The translations under genes were made by a program, and so were the position numbers. Shown in pieces: positions 21,420 through 30,175 of a DNA stretch of 55,520 bases. Below the pieces are notes generated by a model, which had not been told where the DNA came from, searched no databases, and was given only the letters and a program-made list of their open reading frames with translations. The DNA is taken from contig JAFKLG010000083.1 in assembly GCA_017304945.1 (NCBI GenBank), forward strand, positions 1 through 55,520, written 5' to 3'. Source of the stretch: Rhodospirillales bacterium (lineage in GTDB: Bacteria; Pseudomonadota; Alphaproteobacteria; Acetobacterales; Acetobacteraceae). Position 1 is the stretch's first letter, and each line of letters opens with the position of its first letter.

Positions 21420-21917
21420 GCTTTCATAGACGAGCATGCGGTGACCGCCCTGCTCGAAGCTGCCGCACTCGGACATGCCGATCCCGCCCAGCACGGTGCG
21501 GCTCGCGAAATTGCTCTCCCGCGCCACCGCGATGATGCGGCGGAGCCCGGCGCGGTCGTGGCCGAAGCGCAAGGCGGCGCCCGCGGCTTCCCGTGCGTAC
21601 CCCTTCCCCTGCGCCTCCGGCCACAGCGCGAAGCGCAGCGCGACGCCGCGGCCGTCGGGACGGTCCTCGAGCCCGGTCAGGCCGACGAACCCGCCGCCGG
21701 GATGTTCGCGGATGGTCCAGATGCCGTAGCCATGCGCGCCCCAGGCGATGATGTCGTGCGCGAGTTCGTCGGCGGTCTGCGCCGCGTTGCGCACGCCGCC
21801 CAGCATGATCGCGAAGACGCGCGGGTCGCGCTTGATCGCCTCCAGGTCGGCGAGGTCGGAGCCGCCGACCGGCGTCAAACGCAGCCGGCCCGTGTGCAGG
21901 ATCCAGAACGGGTTCAT
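21399..21917 (-). CDS. GNAT family N-acetyltransferase (RimJ/RimL-like)
   Basis: A 172-residue acetyl-CoA-dependent acetyltransferase of the Acetyltransf_3 (RimJ/RimL) branch. The start LHTGRLRLTPV is typical. The acetyl-CoA loop is AQGKGYAREAAGAAL near residues 102-116, and the family's NFASRTVLGGIGM follows near residues 136-148. The substrate cannot be read from the sequence. The ATG at 21917 has only a weak upstream purine stretch. It converges with the flavoprotein gene, with 33 bases between their ends. Confidence 0.88.
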   Translation of the reverse strand: MNPFWILHTGRLRLTPVGGSDLADLEAIKRDPRVFAIMLGGVRNAAQTADELAHDIIAWGAHGYGIWTIREHPGGGFVGLTGLEDRPDGRGVALRFALWPEAQGKGYAREAAGAALRFGHDRAGLRRIIAVARESNFASRTVLGGIGMSECGSFEQGGHRMLVYESIAEPAS

Positions 21918-22158
21918 GGCGCAAGGCGCCTCGGCCCGGCCGCGTCAGACGCGGCGGCGCAGGGTCTCGCAGCGGGTGCGACGACGAAGACGGACGGGCA
22001 GCATTGCGGTGACAGCCCGCTCCCTGGCTTGAACCTGTCCGTGGGGCATCCTGCAGCCTTTCGACACGATGCTGCGTTCTTAGCGAGCGGACGGCGAGCC
22101 GGCTAGAGGATGTGAAACCGGGCAGACGCGAACACTCCGCCGCACCCAGCTGCCCCGC

Positions 22159-23343
22159 TCAGATCACGCCCACCTGCCGCAACCGCGCGATCTCCCCGGC
22201 CTCCATCCCGATCCAGTCCCGCAGCACCGTCTCGGTGTGCTCGCCGCAGCGTGGCGGCGCCTCGGAGGCTGCGCCCGCCTCCTCCCCCAGCTTGAACGGC
22301 ATGCCGACCAACGGCATGACGGCATCGCCGCGGCTGGCCTCCACGACCATGCCGTTCGCGCGCGTCTGCGGATCGGCGAAGACGTGGTCGAGCGTGTTGA
22401 TCCGGCTGACGGCGACGCCCGCCGCCTCGAGCCGCGCGATCCACTCGGCGGCCGGCCGGGTGCGGAAGATCGCCTCGAAGATCGGCACCAGCGTCGCGCG
22501 ATGGTCCAGGCGCTGGTCGGCCCCGGCATAGCGCGGATCGTCGCGCAGGTCCGGCCGCTCCACGACCTCGCACAGCTTGCGCCAGACGGCATCGTTCAGC
22601 GCGCCGGTCATGATCTCCCCGTCGGCGCAGCGGAACGCCTGATACGGCACCAGGTTGGACAGGCTCGACCCCTGCCGCTGCGGCAGCACGCCGCCCTGCA
22701 GCCAGCCGACCGCGTGGAAGCCCATCAGCGAGATGCCGGTCTCCAGCAGGGAGGTGCGCACGTGCCGCTCCCCGCCGCCGGTCGCACGGGCATACAGCGC
22801 GGTCATGATGCCGCCGAACGCGATCATGCCGGTCGACATGTCCACCACGGACGCGCCGATCCGCACCGGCGGACGGTCCGCCTCACCGGTGACGGCCATC
22901 AGGCCCGAAAAGGCCTGCAGGATGCCGTCATAGCCCGGCTTCTCCCGCATCGGGCCAGCCGCTCCATAGGCGCTGATGCTGCACACGATCAGCCGCTCGT
23001 GCCGCGCGAGCAGCGCATCGGGGTCGATGCCGAGCCGCGCGGCGGTTCTGGGGAGGAAGTTGTGGAGGAGGATGTCGGCCTTGGCGATCAGGCGCTGCAA
23101 CACGTCCTGGCCGTCGGGCGATTGCAGGTTCAGCGTGACGCCGCGCTTGCCGCGATTGACGGCGAGGAAGGATGCGCTCTCGCCACCCACGATCGGTGCC
23201 CAGTTGCGGTTCTCGTCACCCGACGGCGCCTCGATCTTCACGACGTCGGCGCCGAGATCGGCGAGCAACTGGCCGCAATACGGGCCAGCCAGCACCCGGC
23301 TGGCATCCACCACCCGGATGCCCGTCAGCGGCTTATTTGCCAT
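22159..23343 (-). CDS. CaiB/BaiF (class III) CoA-transferase
   Basis: A 394-residue class III CoA-transferase, which moves CoA between carboxylic acids through an enzyme-bound aspartyl-CoA thioester. The family N-terminus TGIRVVDASRVLAGPYCGQ and ADVVKIEAP are clear. The expected catalytic Asp is D168 in GASVVDMSTGM, and YDGILQAFSGLM precedes it. Length matches formyl-CoA transferase and its relatives. AGGGGA lies upstream of the ATG. It starts 28 bases after the phosphonoacetaldehyde hydrolase stop on the same strand and is probably its operon partner, although no CoA-transferase step is known in standard phosphonatase pathways. The acyl group cannot be inferred. Confidence 0.9.
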   Translation of the reverse strand: MANKPLTGIRVVDASRVLAGPYCGQLLADLGADVVKIEAPSGDENRNWAPIVGGESASFLAVNRGKRGVTLNLQSPDGQDVLQRLIAKADILLHNFLPRTAARLGIDPDALLARHERLIVCSISAYGAAGPMREKPGYDGILQAFSGLMAVTGEADRPPVRIGASVVDMSTGMIAFGGIMTALYARATGGGERHVRTSLLETGISLMGFHAVGWLQGGVLPQRQGSSLSNLVPYQAFRCADGEIMTGALNDAVWRKLCEVVERPDLRDDPRYAGADQRLDHRATLVPIFEAIFRTRPAAEWIARLEAAGVAVSRINTLDHVFADPQTRANGMVVEASRGDAVMPLVGMPFKLGEEAGAASEAPPRCGEHTETVLRDWIGMEAGEIARLRQVGVI

Positions 23344-23371
23344 TGTCCGTTTCCCCTTTGCCCGGTCGCGG

Positions 23372-24184
23372 TCAGCGACCTTGGTTCGGCTTCTGCCCAG
23401 CGGCGAGCCGCGCCTCGATCGTGGTCAGCGCCGAGGGCAGGTCCGCGATGCTGTCGATCACCAGATCGGCGCCGGCCGCGAAGAGTTCCGCCTCCGCCTT
23501 GGCGCGCAAGGGTGCGCGCTCCGCGTCCGACAGGGCCGCGAGTTCCTCGGCGGACAGGCCGACGGCATTGCCGGTCAAGGCGAGGCCGATCGTCCAGGTG
23601 CCCGCCGCAACCCCCTCCCCGATGCCGGGCGCGGTATCGTCCACCTTCACCACGGTCTCCGCCGGCCAAACCCCGAGTTTCGCCATCGCGTACCACATCA
23701 TCAGCGGGCTCGGCCGCCCGGCCGGCAGGTCGCCGGCGCACACCGTGAACGCGGGCGCATAGCCGGCCGCGGCGGCGATCGGCGCCACCTGATCGAGGAT
23801 CGGCCGGGTGTAGCCGGTCGTGGCGGCGACGAGCAGCCCCTTGGCGCGCACCGCCTGGATGGCGGCGACGGCGCCCGGGATCAGGTCGGCATGGTCGCGC
23901 ACCGCGGCGACGTTCATCGGCTCGAACACCTCGAAGATCGCCTGCACGTCGGCTTCGGCGAAGTCGCGGCCGTGGCGCGCGCGCCAGGCGGCGGCAACCT
24001 TGGGGGCATGGCCGACCGCGCGGATGTGGTCCCACTTCGCCATGCCCATGGGCCCGCGTGCGTCCGCAATGTCGATCGCCACCCCGAACTGCGCGAACGC
24101 ACGGACGAACGCGCCCATCGGTGCGCGGCTGCCGTGGTCGATCACGGTACCCGCCCAATCGAGGATGACGGCTTGCAGTCTCAT
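23372..24184 (-). CDS. phnX: Phosphonoacetaldehyde hydrolase (phosphonatase)
   Basis: A 270-residue HAD-superfamily enzyme that splits phosphonoacetaldehyde into acetaldehyde and phosphate through a Schiff base. The nucleophile is D9 in the HAD motif LDWAGTVID. The Schiff-base lysine is K50 in MGMAKWDHIRAV, matching K53 of the Bacillus enzyme. VKVDDTAPGIGEG carries the metal-binding acids, and TGYTRPI is the usual motif II. An ideal AGGAGG precedes the ATG at 24184, and the start overlaps the upstream oxidoreductase stop by four bases (ATGA). No phnW transaminase is present; the oxidoreductase probably supplies the aldehyde. Confidence 0.93.
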   Translation of the reverse strand: MRLQAVILDWAGTVIDHGSRAPMGAFVRAFAQFGVAIDIADARGPMGMAKWDHIRAVGHAPKVAAAWRARHGRDFAEADVQAIFEVFEPMNVAAVRDHADLIPGAVAAIQAVRAKGLLVAATTGYTRPILDQVAPIAAAAGYAPAFTVCAGDLPAGRPSPLMMWYAMAKLGVWPAETVVKVDDTAPGIGEGVAAGTWTIGLALTGNAVGLSAEELAALSDAERAPLRAKAEAELFAAGADLVIDSIADLPSALTTIEARLAAGQKPNQGR

Positions 24185-25335
24185 GCGGCCTCCTGATGCG
24201 GGGGCGCCGGCTGCCCCAGCAGATCGGCGATGGTCTCCTCGGCCAGGGCAAAGCCCGTGGAAGCGCCGGTGCCGCTGGTCACCATCACTAGCCGAACGCC
24301 TGGCAGCGCCGCCTCCCGGAATGCGACGTCGGGGCCAGACGGATAGAGGCCGGTCCAGCGCTCGATGACCTCGGGACGCGGCAGGTCGAGTACGGCCGAG
24401 AGTTCTGCCAGGATGCGGTCGTCCACCGCGCGCGGCTGGAACGGGTCGGGCGAGGCGTCGTAGTGGTGCGAATCCCCCACCACCAGCGAGCCGTCCGCGC
24501 CTTGCACCGCGATCAGGTGGATGCCGTCGGCGAGCCAGGCGCCCTGCTCCGCCTCGAGCCTCGACCGCAAAGCGGGCAGCGAGGCGCAGCCTGCATAGCC
24601 GAGATAGCGGACGAGCCCGAGATCGCTCATCACCGGCGCGGGCAGCACGAAGCCGGGCGCGGCCACCCGCAGCATGTGCAGCTTGCACAGCGTGACCTCG
24701 CGCCGGGCGATCACCTCGGGGAACAGGGTGACGAGGTCCGGGCCGGGGCAGACCACCACGTGGTCGGCGGTGAAGCGGCCGGCGGAGGTCTCCACGCGGC
24801 CGGTGTCGACCGCGTGCACGGCGACGCGCGGAAACAGCGCGACGTCATGCGCCTGTTGCAGCCAGGCGGTCAGGCGCGGGATCGCCTCCCGGCTTTCCAC
24901 CCGGAGTTCGTGCGGGCTGTGCAAGGCGGCCAGCAGGTCACCGCGCAGCGCCGGCCGATGCGCCGCGAGCGCATTGCCGCGCAGCACGCGACAGCCTTCC
25001 CCCATCGCCCCAGCCGCGAACTCCTCGATCACGGTGACGGCCTCGGGTCGGCGGGCGCACATCAGCAAGCCGCGCTGCAGCACGTCGATCCCCGCCAGCG
25101 GCGCGATCTCGGCCCAGACGTCGCGGGATCGGCGGGCGCGGCGCCAGGTGATCCCCTCGGGTTGCCCGGTCACCGTGACGAAGCCGAAATTGCGCACCGA
25201 GGCCCCGATCGCGCGCGCCTCGCGGTCCAGCACGGCGGTGCGTAGCCCGGCACGGCGGGCCGCGAGTGCGTGGGCGAGACCGATGATGCCCGCGCCGACG
25301 ATCAGGCAATCATAGTGGCGGTCGGGAGGTGTCAA
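24181..25335 (-). CDS. FAD-dependent oxidoreductase, TIGR03364/HpnW-like, linked to phosphonate use
   Basis: A 384-residue DAO-type flavoprotein. The FAD motif is CLIVGAGIIGLAHALAARR near residues 10-28, followed by ASVRNFGFVTVTGQ, the hallmark of the TIGR03364 subgroup proposed to oxidise aminophosphonates. The C-terminal FAD-closing segment is TSGTGASTGFALAEE. I chose the TTG at 25335 as start: GGGGGA lies 6-7 bases upstream and it gives the family length, while the earlier start at 25419 adds a non-conserved stretch. The overlap with phnX suggests that its product is phosphonoacetaldehyde made from 2-aminoethylphosphonate or an N-methyl or hydroxy derivative. That is an inference from family and neighbours. 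Confidence 0.85.
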   Translation of the reverse strand: MTPPDRHYDCLIVGAGIIGLAHALAARRAGLRTAVLDREARAIGASVRNFGFVTVTGQPEGITWRRARRSRDVWAEIAPLAGIDVLQRGLLMCARRPEAVTVIEEFAAGAMGEGCRVLRGNALAAHRPALRGDLLAALHSPHELRVESREAIPRLTAWLQQAHDVALFPRVAVHAVDTGRVETSAGRFTADHVVVCPGPDLVTLFPEVIARREVTLCKLHMLRVAAPGFVLPAPVMSDLGLVRYLGYAGCASLPALRSRLEAEQGAWLADGIHLIAVQGADGSLVVGDSHHYDASPDPFQPRAVDDRILAELSAVLDLPRPEVIERWTGLYPSGPDVAFREAALPGVRLVMVTSGTGASTGFALAEETIADLLGQPAPPHQEAA

Positions 25336-25437
25336 GGCGGTGTCCCCCAGGCAGCGTCCGGTCGCCCAAGCCAACGCGGACGCGGCGTGCCGGCACACGG
25401 CCGTCGCCGGCCATGCCAACCGCTCTTGCAGGCGGCA

Positions 25438-25475
25438 GGGCGGGCGTCAAGTGCGCCACCCAGGTGCGCCCGCCC
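25438..25475 (-). terminator. Hairpin downstream of the cardiolipin synthase gene
   Basis: A perfect 9-bp inverted repeat, GGGCGGGCG (25438-25446) with CGCCCGCCC (25467-25475), loop of 20 bases. On the minus strand it begins 17 bases after the cls stop and lies about 100 bases before the FAD oxidoreductase start, so it probably separates the two transcripts. There is no T run. Confidence 0.5.
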
Positions 25476-25492
25476 ACCCCAGCCCGGGTTGT

Positions 25493-26917
25493 TCAGAGAT
25501 ACGGCAGCATCAGCCGCGCTGCCGCGTCTCGCAGGCGGATCGGCAGCGGCAGTCGCGCGATGTCTTCCGCGGTGAGCGCCGCCCCGCGCGCGCCTGTCAT
25601 CACCGCGCCCAGCACCCGGGCCAAGCCTTCGTCGTAGATCTCCACGCACAGCTCGAAATTGAGCCGGAACGAACGGATATCCCAGTTGCAGCTCCCGATC
25701 AGGCACCAGACGCCGTCCACCACCATCAGCTTGGCATGGTGGAACGGCGGCGGGCTTTGCGAGAGCCGCACGCCGGCATCGAGCAGCGGCCCGACATTCG
25801 CGCGACTTGCCCAGTCCACCAGGATATGGTTGCCGCGTTCGGGAAGGATCACCTCGACCGCCACACCCCGCATCGCCGCCAATGCCAGCGCGGTCACCAG
25901 GCGCTCGTCGGGCAGGAAATAGGGCGTCATGATCTGCACCGTCTGCCGGGCGCAGGCCACGGCTTGCAGGACCGCGAACTCCACCTTCTCGATGTCCTCG
26001 TCGGGTCCGGAGTCGATCACCCGCGCCAGCACGCCATCCTCTTCCTGGATGCGCGGGAACCAGGCCTCGCCCGTCAGCTCCTCCCCGGTGGCGAACTGCC
26101 AGTCCGCGGCGAAGGCACGGGCAAGCTGCCCGACAACCTGTCCTTCGATGCGGAAATGCATGTCCTGCACGGGGTGCGCGGGACGCGTGGCGGCGACGTT
26201 CTCGTCACCGATGTTCAGCCCGCCGGTGAAGCCGTGCGTCCCGTCCACCACGAGGATCTTCTTGTGGCAGCGGAGATTGATGAACGGCATTCGCCACGGC
26301 AGCGGCGAGTGCATGAACCGCGCGGCCGGCACGCCGGCACGCCGCAGCCGGTGATAGGTTGGGGACAGCAGCCAGCCGCCGCCGATGCCGTCGATCAGCA
26401 CCCGCACGGCGACGCCGCGTCGATGCGCGGCGATCAACGCCTCGATGAACTGACCGCCCCACACATCGTTGCGAAAGATGTAGGAGGACAGGCCCACGCT
26501 GTGCCGCGCGGCCTCGATCGCCGCCAGCATCGGCGCATAGGCCTCGTCGCCGTTGTGAAGCACCACCACGTCGGAGGCCCGCACCAGCGGCGCCCCGGTG
26601 ATGCGGCCAACCCCTCGGCCGAGCGCAGCGAGGCCGTCGGGCACCTCGAGCGAGTGTCCGCGATTGCCTGCCTCGAGGTCTCCCGCGGTGCCGCGGACCT
26701 GGCGGGCGCGACGACGGACGCGGTTGACGCCGAACACCAGGTAGATCGCCAGACCGAGGAACGATGCGAGCCAGACGAGACCGATCCAGCCGACGGCGGA
26801 GGCGACCTCGCGCTTGGTGAGCAGGATGTGCACCGTCGCGCAGACCGCGAGAATGAAGCCGCCGACCAGCGTGACGTGCACCCGCGCGTCACTCAGCAAG
26901 TCCAGGATGTCAGCCAC
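25493..26917 (-). CDS. cls: Cardiolipin synthase, phospholipase D family
   Basis: A 474-residue membrane enzyme that condenses two phosphatidylglycerols into cardiolipin. Two N-terminal membrane helices (about 14-33 and 41-62) form the PLDc_N domain. Two HKD motifs follow: H218-x-K220-x4-D225 (CHKKILVVDG, then GGLNIGDE) and H394-x-K396-x4-D401 (HAKLMVVDGVW, then GSCNWD). The start is GTG at 26917, with AAAGG some 11 bases upstream. It is on the minus strand, 133 bases after the aldehyde oxidoreductase large-subunit stop, and probably has its own promoter. Confidence 0.93.
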   Translation of the reverse strand: MADILDLLSDARVHVTLVGGFILAVCATVHILLTKREVASAVGWIGLVWLASFLGLAIYLVFGVNRVRRRARQVRGTAGDLEAGNRGHSLEVPDGLAALGRGVGRITGAPLVRASDVVVLHNGDEAYAPMLAAIEAARHSVGLSSYIFRNDVWGGQFIEALIAAHRRGVAVRVLIDGIGGGWLLSPTYHRLRRAGVPAARFMHSPLPWRMPFINLRCHKKILVVDGTHGFTGGLNIGDENVAATRPAHPVQDMHFRIEGQVVGQLARAFAADWQFATGEELTGEAWFPRIQEEDGVLARVIDSGPDEDIEKVEFAVLQAVACARQTVQIMTPYFLPDERLVTALALAAMRGVAVEVILPERGNHILVDWASRANVGPLLDAGVRLSQSPPPFHHAKLMVVDGVWCLIGSCNWDIRSFRLNFELCVEIYDEGLARVLGAVMTGARGAALTAEDIARLPLPIRLRDAAARLMLPYL

Positions 26918-27050
26918 GCAGGTTCAAACCTTTCGCACGCGAAACCTGCCGGCACGCGCGCGGGCGTGTCGCCAAAACCGGCAGGACGGGAAGGAAGCGA
27001 CGCAAGCGCCGCAACATTCCCGTCCACCTCTATGGAAGGCAAGCCCGACC

Positions 27051-29195
27051 TCAGTCCTCGCCGAGAATGTCCTCCACCCGGATCGGCATGTCGCGGAACC
27101 GCCGCCCGGTGGCGTGCCACACGGCATCCGCGATCGCCGGCGCGACACCGCACAGCGCCACCTCGGCCAGTCCCTTGGCGCCGAGCGGGTTGAACACGAG
27201 GTCCGGCTCGCCGACGAAGGAGACGTCCAGGGCCGGCGTGTCCGCGCAGACCGGCACCAGGTACTCGGCGAGGTTCGCGTTCATCACGCGCCCGAGCGCC
27301 GGGTCCCACTCGGCGCTTTCGTGCAGCGCCATGCCGATGCCGCCCATCATGCCGCCGATGCACTGGCTGCGCGCCACCAGCGGGTTGATCACGCGGCCCA
27401 CGTCATACGCGCCCACCAGCCGCGACACGCGCAGGATGCCGAGCGCGGGATCGACCCGGACCTCGGCGAAGACGGCGCCGAACGCCGCGCTCGCATAGTC
27501 CTTCGATTCGTTCCCGGGTTTCGACTCCGCCTCGGCCTGCAGCATCTCGAGCCCATGCCGCTGCAGCACCGCTTCGGGTGCGTCCTTGTCGTTGCCGCGC
27601 AGCGGAACGAGCTTGTCCCGCAGCGCCTCGCAGGCGGCGCGCACCGCGGAGCCGACACTTGCCATGGTGATGCTGCCACCATGGACCGGCGCCTTCGGCA
27701 TCTCGGTGTCGCCGATCTCCACGTCGATCCGCTCGATCGGCAACGCGAGCGTGTCGGCGGCCACCTGCGCCATCGCCGTGTAGGTGCCGGGCCCCATGTC
27801 GCTGGTCGCGGTGCGCACCACCAGCCGCCCATCGGCGTACAGCGTCACGCCCGCCGTACACGCGCTGCGGTCCGCATGGTAGATCGCGGTCGCCATGCCC
27901 CAGCCGACCTGCCAGCGTCCGTCACGCAGGCTCCCGGCCGGCGGGCGCGTGGTCCAGCCGAAGCGCTGGGCGCCCACTTCATAGCATTGCCACAGGGCCT
28001 TGCTGGTCCAGGGCTTGTCAGCACTCTCGTCCCGATCGGCATAGTTGCGGCGCCGCAGCTCCAGTGGATCGATGCCCATCTGCGCCGCGAGCTCGTTCAT
28101 CGCCATCTCGACGCCGAGGGTGCCGGTCGATTGGCCGGGCGCGCGCATAGGGCACGGGCTATTCGTGTTCAGCTCGATCAGGCGGTATTTCGTGCGCACG
28201 TTCGGGCAGGAATACGTGGTGCGCGCCGGTTCGAGCGTGGTCTCGGCGTATTCCTCGTACATCGAGGTCTGGCCCCAGGCCTCGTGCACGGTCGAGAAGA
28301 GCCGGCCATCGGCGTCCGCCCCCAAGGCCACGCGCATGCGCGTCATCGGGCGGAAGCCGATCGCGGTGAAGCACTGCCGGCGCGTCAGCTCCACCCGCAC
28401 CGCGCGCCCGACTCGCCGGGCGCAGAGCGCGGCGATCGTCACATGCGGCCAGGTGCGCAAGGCGGACCCGAACGCCCCGCCGACGAAAGGCGAGATGACG
28501 CGGATCTTCTCCTGCTCCATGCCGAAGATCGCGGCGATCTCCAGCCGCACGTTGTCGACCCACTGCGACTTGTCCCACAGCGTCAGCCGGTCGCCGTCCC
28601 ACTCGGCGATCGTGGCGTGCGGCTCCATCGCATTGTGCTGCTCGCGGGCATGGCTGCACCAGACTTCCACCTGCACCGGCGCGGTGGCGAAGGCCGCGTC
28701 CGCGTTGCCGCGCTCGCTCTCCGGCACGCGCCCCGCCTTCGCGTTGCCCTCGGATGGCGGCTTGCCGTCATCCAACTGGAACAGCGTGCTGGGTTCGTCG
28801 AGTTCGTAGGTGATGCGCACCAGCCGCGCCGCTCCTTCCGCCTGCGGTTGGCTCTCGGCGATGACGACCGCGAGCGGCTGGCCGACGAACAGCACCTCCG
28901 GTCCCTGGAACACGCGAAGCTGGTCGCCCGACTGGGCATCCACCTGCGGCCGCTTCTCCAGTTCGTTGTAGGGCAGCCGCTCGCAGTTCTCGTGATGGAT
29001 GATCGCGAGCACCCCGGGCGCCTGCTCCGCCTCCGTCGTGTCGATCGCGGCGATCTTGCCGCGTGGAATCGCGGCGGTGACGAGGGCGGCGTAGGCGAGC
29101 CCGTGCGGCCGGAACTCGGCGGCATACCGCGCCTGGCCGGTGACCTTGGCCGGCCCGTCCACGCGGGGCGTGGGCTGTCCGATGATCGCGTTCAT
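27051..29195 (-). CDS. Aldehyde oxidoreductase, molybdenum-cofactor subunit (PaoC/YagR-like)
   Basis: The 714-residue large subunit of a xanthine oxidase-family enzyme, which binds the molybdopterin cofactor and oxidises the substrate, probably an aldehyde. PRVDGPAKVTGQARYAAEF starts the fold. FVGGAFGSALRTW and MRAPGQSTGTLGVEMAMNE bind the cofactor. The catalytic Glu is about residue 678 in GAKGLAEVAL. The ATG at 29195 has GGGAGG upstream and overlaps the FAD-subunit stop (ATGA). It is the third gene of a three-subunit operon (Fe-S, FAD, Mo). The order and subunit sizes match PaoABC and not fused xanthine dehydrogenase. A cytidine-dinucleotide cofactor and a PaoD chaperone would be expected, but no chaperone gene is seen here. 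Confidence 0.92.
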   Translation of the reverse strand: MNAIIGQPTPRVDGPAKVTGQARYAAEFRPHGLAYAALVTAAIPRGKIAAIDTTEAEQAPGVLAIIHHENCERLPYNELEKRPQVDAQSGDQLRVFQGPEVLFVGQPLAVVIAESQPQAEGAARLVRITYELDEPSTLFQLDDGKPPSEGNAKAGRVPESERGNADAAFATAPVQVEVWCSHAREQHNAMEPHATIAEWDGDRLTLWDKSQWVDNVRLEIAAIFGMEQEKIRVISPFVGGAFGSALRTWPHVTIAALCARRVGRAVRVELTRRQCFTAIGFRPMTRMRVALGADADGRLFSTVHEAWGQTSMYEEYAETTLEPARTTYSCPNVRTKYRLIELNTNSPCPMRAPGQSTGTLGVEMAMNELAAQMGIDPLELRRRNYADRDESADKPWTSKALWQCYEVGAQRFGWTTRPPAGSLRDGRWQVGWGMATAIYHADRSACTAGVTLYADGRLVVRTATSDMGPGTYTAMAQVAADTLALPIERIDVEIGDTEMPKAPVHGGSITMASVGSAVRAACEALRDKLVPLRGNDKDAPEAVLQRHGLEMLQAEAESKPGNESKDYASAAFGAVFAEVRVDPALGILRVSRLVGAYDVGRVINPLVARSQCIGGMMGGIGMALHESAEWDPALGRVMNANLAEYLVPVCADTPALDVSFVGEPDLVFNPLGAKGLAEVALCGVAPAIADAVWHATGRRFRDMPIRVEDILGED

Positions 29196-30175
29196 GCCAG
29201 GCCTCCCGCCATCAGCAGCACCCGTTGCACCGCCGCGCGCAGCAGCTTCACCTTGAAGGCATTCTGCGATCGCGGATTGGCGCCATGCGTCGCTGCCTCG
29301 GCCGCGGCGACTGCCGCAGCTTCGTCGAGCCGTCCACGTTCCAGCCGGCGCTCCACCAGCGGGAGGCGCCACGGCGTCGTGCCGACCGCACCGGCCGCCA
29401 CCCGCGCGGAGCGGATCTCCCCGTCCTTGGTCTCCAGCGCAACGGCCACCGACACGAGCGCCCACTCGAAGCTCGCGCGGTCGCGCAGCTTGAGGTAGTG
29501 CGAGTTGGCGCTGCGCGGCGTCGCCGGCAGATGGATCGCGGTGATGATCTCCGAGGGCCGCAGCGTGGTCTCGAGATGCGGCGTGTCACCCGGCTCCCGA
29601 TGCAGGTCGGCAACTGCGAGCCGCCGCCCACCGTCCGGACCCTGCACCTCGAGCTCCGCATCCAGCACCAGCAGCGCGTTCGCCATGTCGCCCGGATAGG
29701 CGGCGATGCACGAGGAGCTGCCGCCGAAGATCGCGTTCATCCGGTTCTCGCCGTCCATCGCAGGGCAGCCGGAGCCAGGCTCACGCTTGTTGCACGGCAC
29801 CGTGGCGTCCCGGAAATACAGGCAGCGCGTGCGTTGCAGCAGGTTGCCTGCGGCGGTCGCCATGTTGCGCACCTGCGGCGAGGCCGTCTCCTCCAGGGCA
29901 CGGGCCAGCACCGGGAAACGCGCCTTCACACGTGCATCGTCGGCGATTTCCGACAGCCGGGTGAGCGCGCCGATCCGCAGCCCTTCGCCCGCCGGTTCGA
30001 TCCCACGCAGCGGCAGCAGGTTGATGTCCACCAGCTCCGACGGGGCGATCACGCCTTCCTGCAGCAACTGGATGATGTCGGTGCCGCCGGCGATCGGCAG
30101 GGCCGCTGGCGTGTCGCGCAGCAGCTCGATCCCCATCGGCAGGTCCTTGGCCTGCGCGTAGCCGAACGCCAGCAT
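29192..30175 (-). CDS. Aldehyde oxidoreductase, FAD subunit with extra Fe-S cluster (PaoB/YagS-like)
   Basis: The 327-residue FAD subunit of the same complex. The FAD loop is LPIAGGTDIIQLLQEG, and NMATAAGNLLQRTR is typical. Right after it comes an insert with C118, C128 and C137 (CLYFRD, PCNKREPGSGC) and a further Cys156. This insert is diagnostic for the PaoB branch, where it holds an additional [4Fe-4S] cluster; standard xanthine dehydrogenase FAD subunits lack it. AAGGAGG lies upstream of the ATG at 30175. Start and stop overlap both neighbours, so the three subunits are made in fixed ratio. Confidence 0.92.
   Translation of the reverse strand: MLAFGYAQAKDLPMGIELLRDTPAALPIAGGTDIIQLLQEGVIAPSELVDINLLPLRGIEPAGEGLRIGALTRLSEIADDARVKARFPVLARALEETASPQVRNMATAAGNLLQRTRCLYFRDATVPCNKREPGSGCPAMDGENRMNAIFGGSSSCIAAYPGDMANALLVLDAELEVQGPDGGRRLAVADLHREPGDTPHLETTLRPSEIITAIHLPATPRSANSHYLKLRDRASFEWALVSVAVALETKDGEIRSARVAAGAVGTTPWRLPLVERRLERGRLDEAAAVAAAEAATHGANPRSQNAFKVKLLRAAVQRVLLMAGGLA

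Noticed and set aside
24185..24688. Long upstream extension of the phnX frame
   Set aside because: It lies within the overlapping oxidoreductase gene; the ATG at 24184 has an ideal ribosome-binding site and starts the HAD motif at residue 9 as expected.
26814..29498. 894-residue plus-strand frame opposite the aldehyde oxidoreductase and cardiolipin synthase genes
   Set aside because: It crosses the antisense of two unrelated genes and the gap between them; no motif and no start signal.
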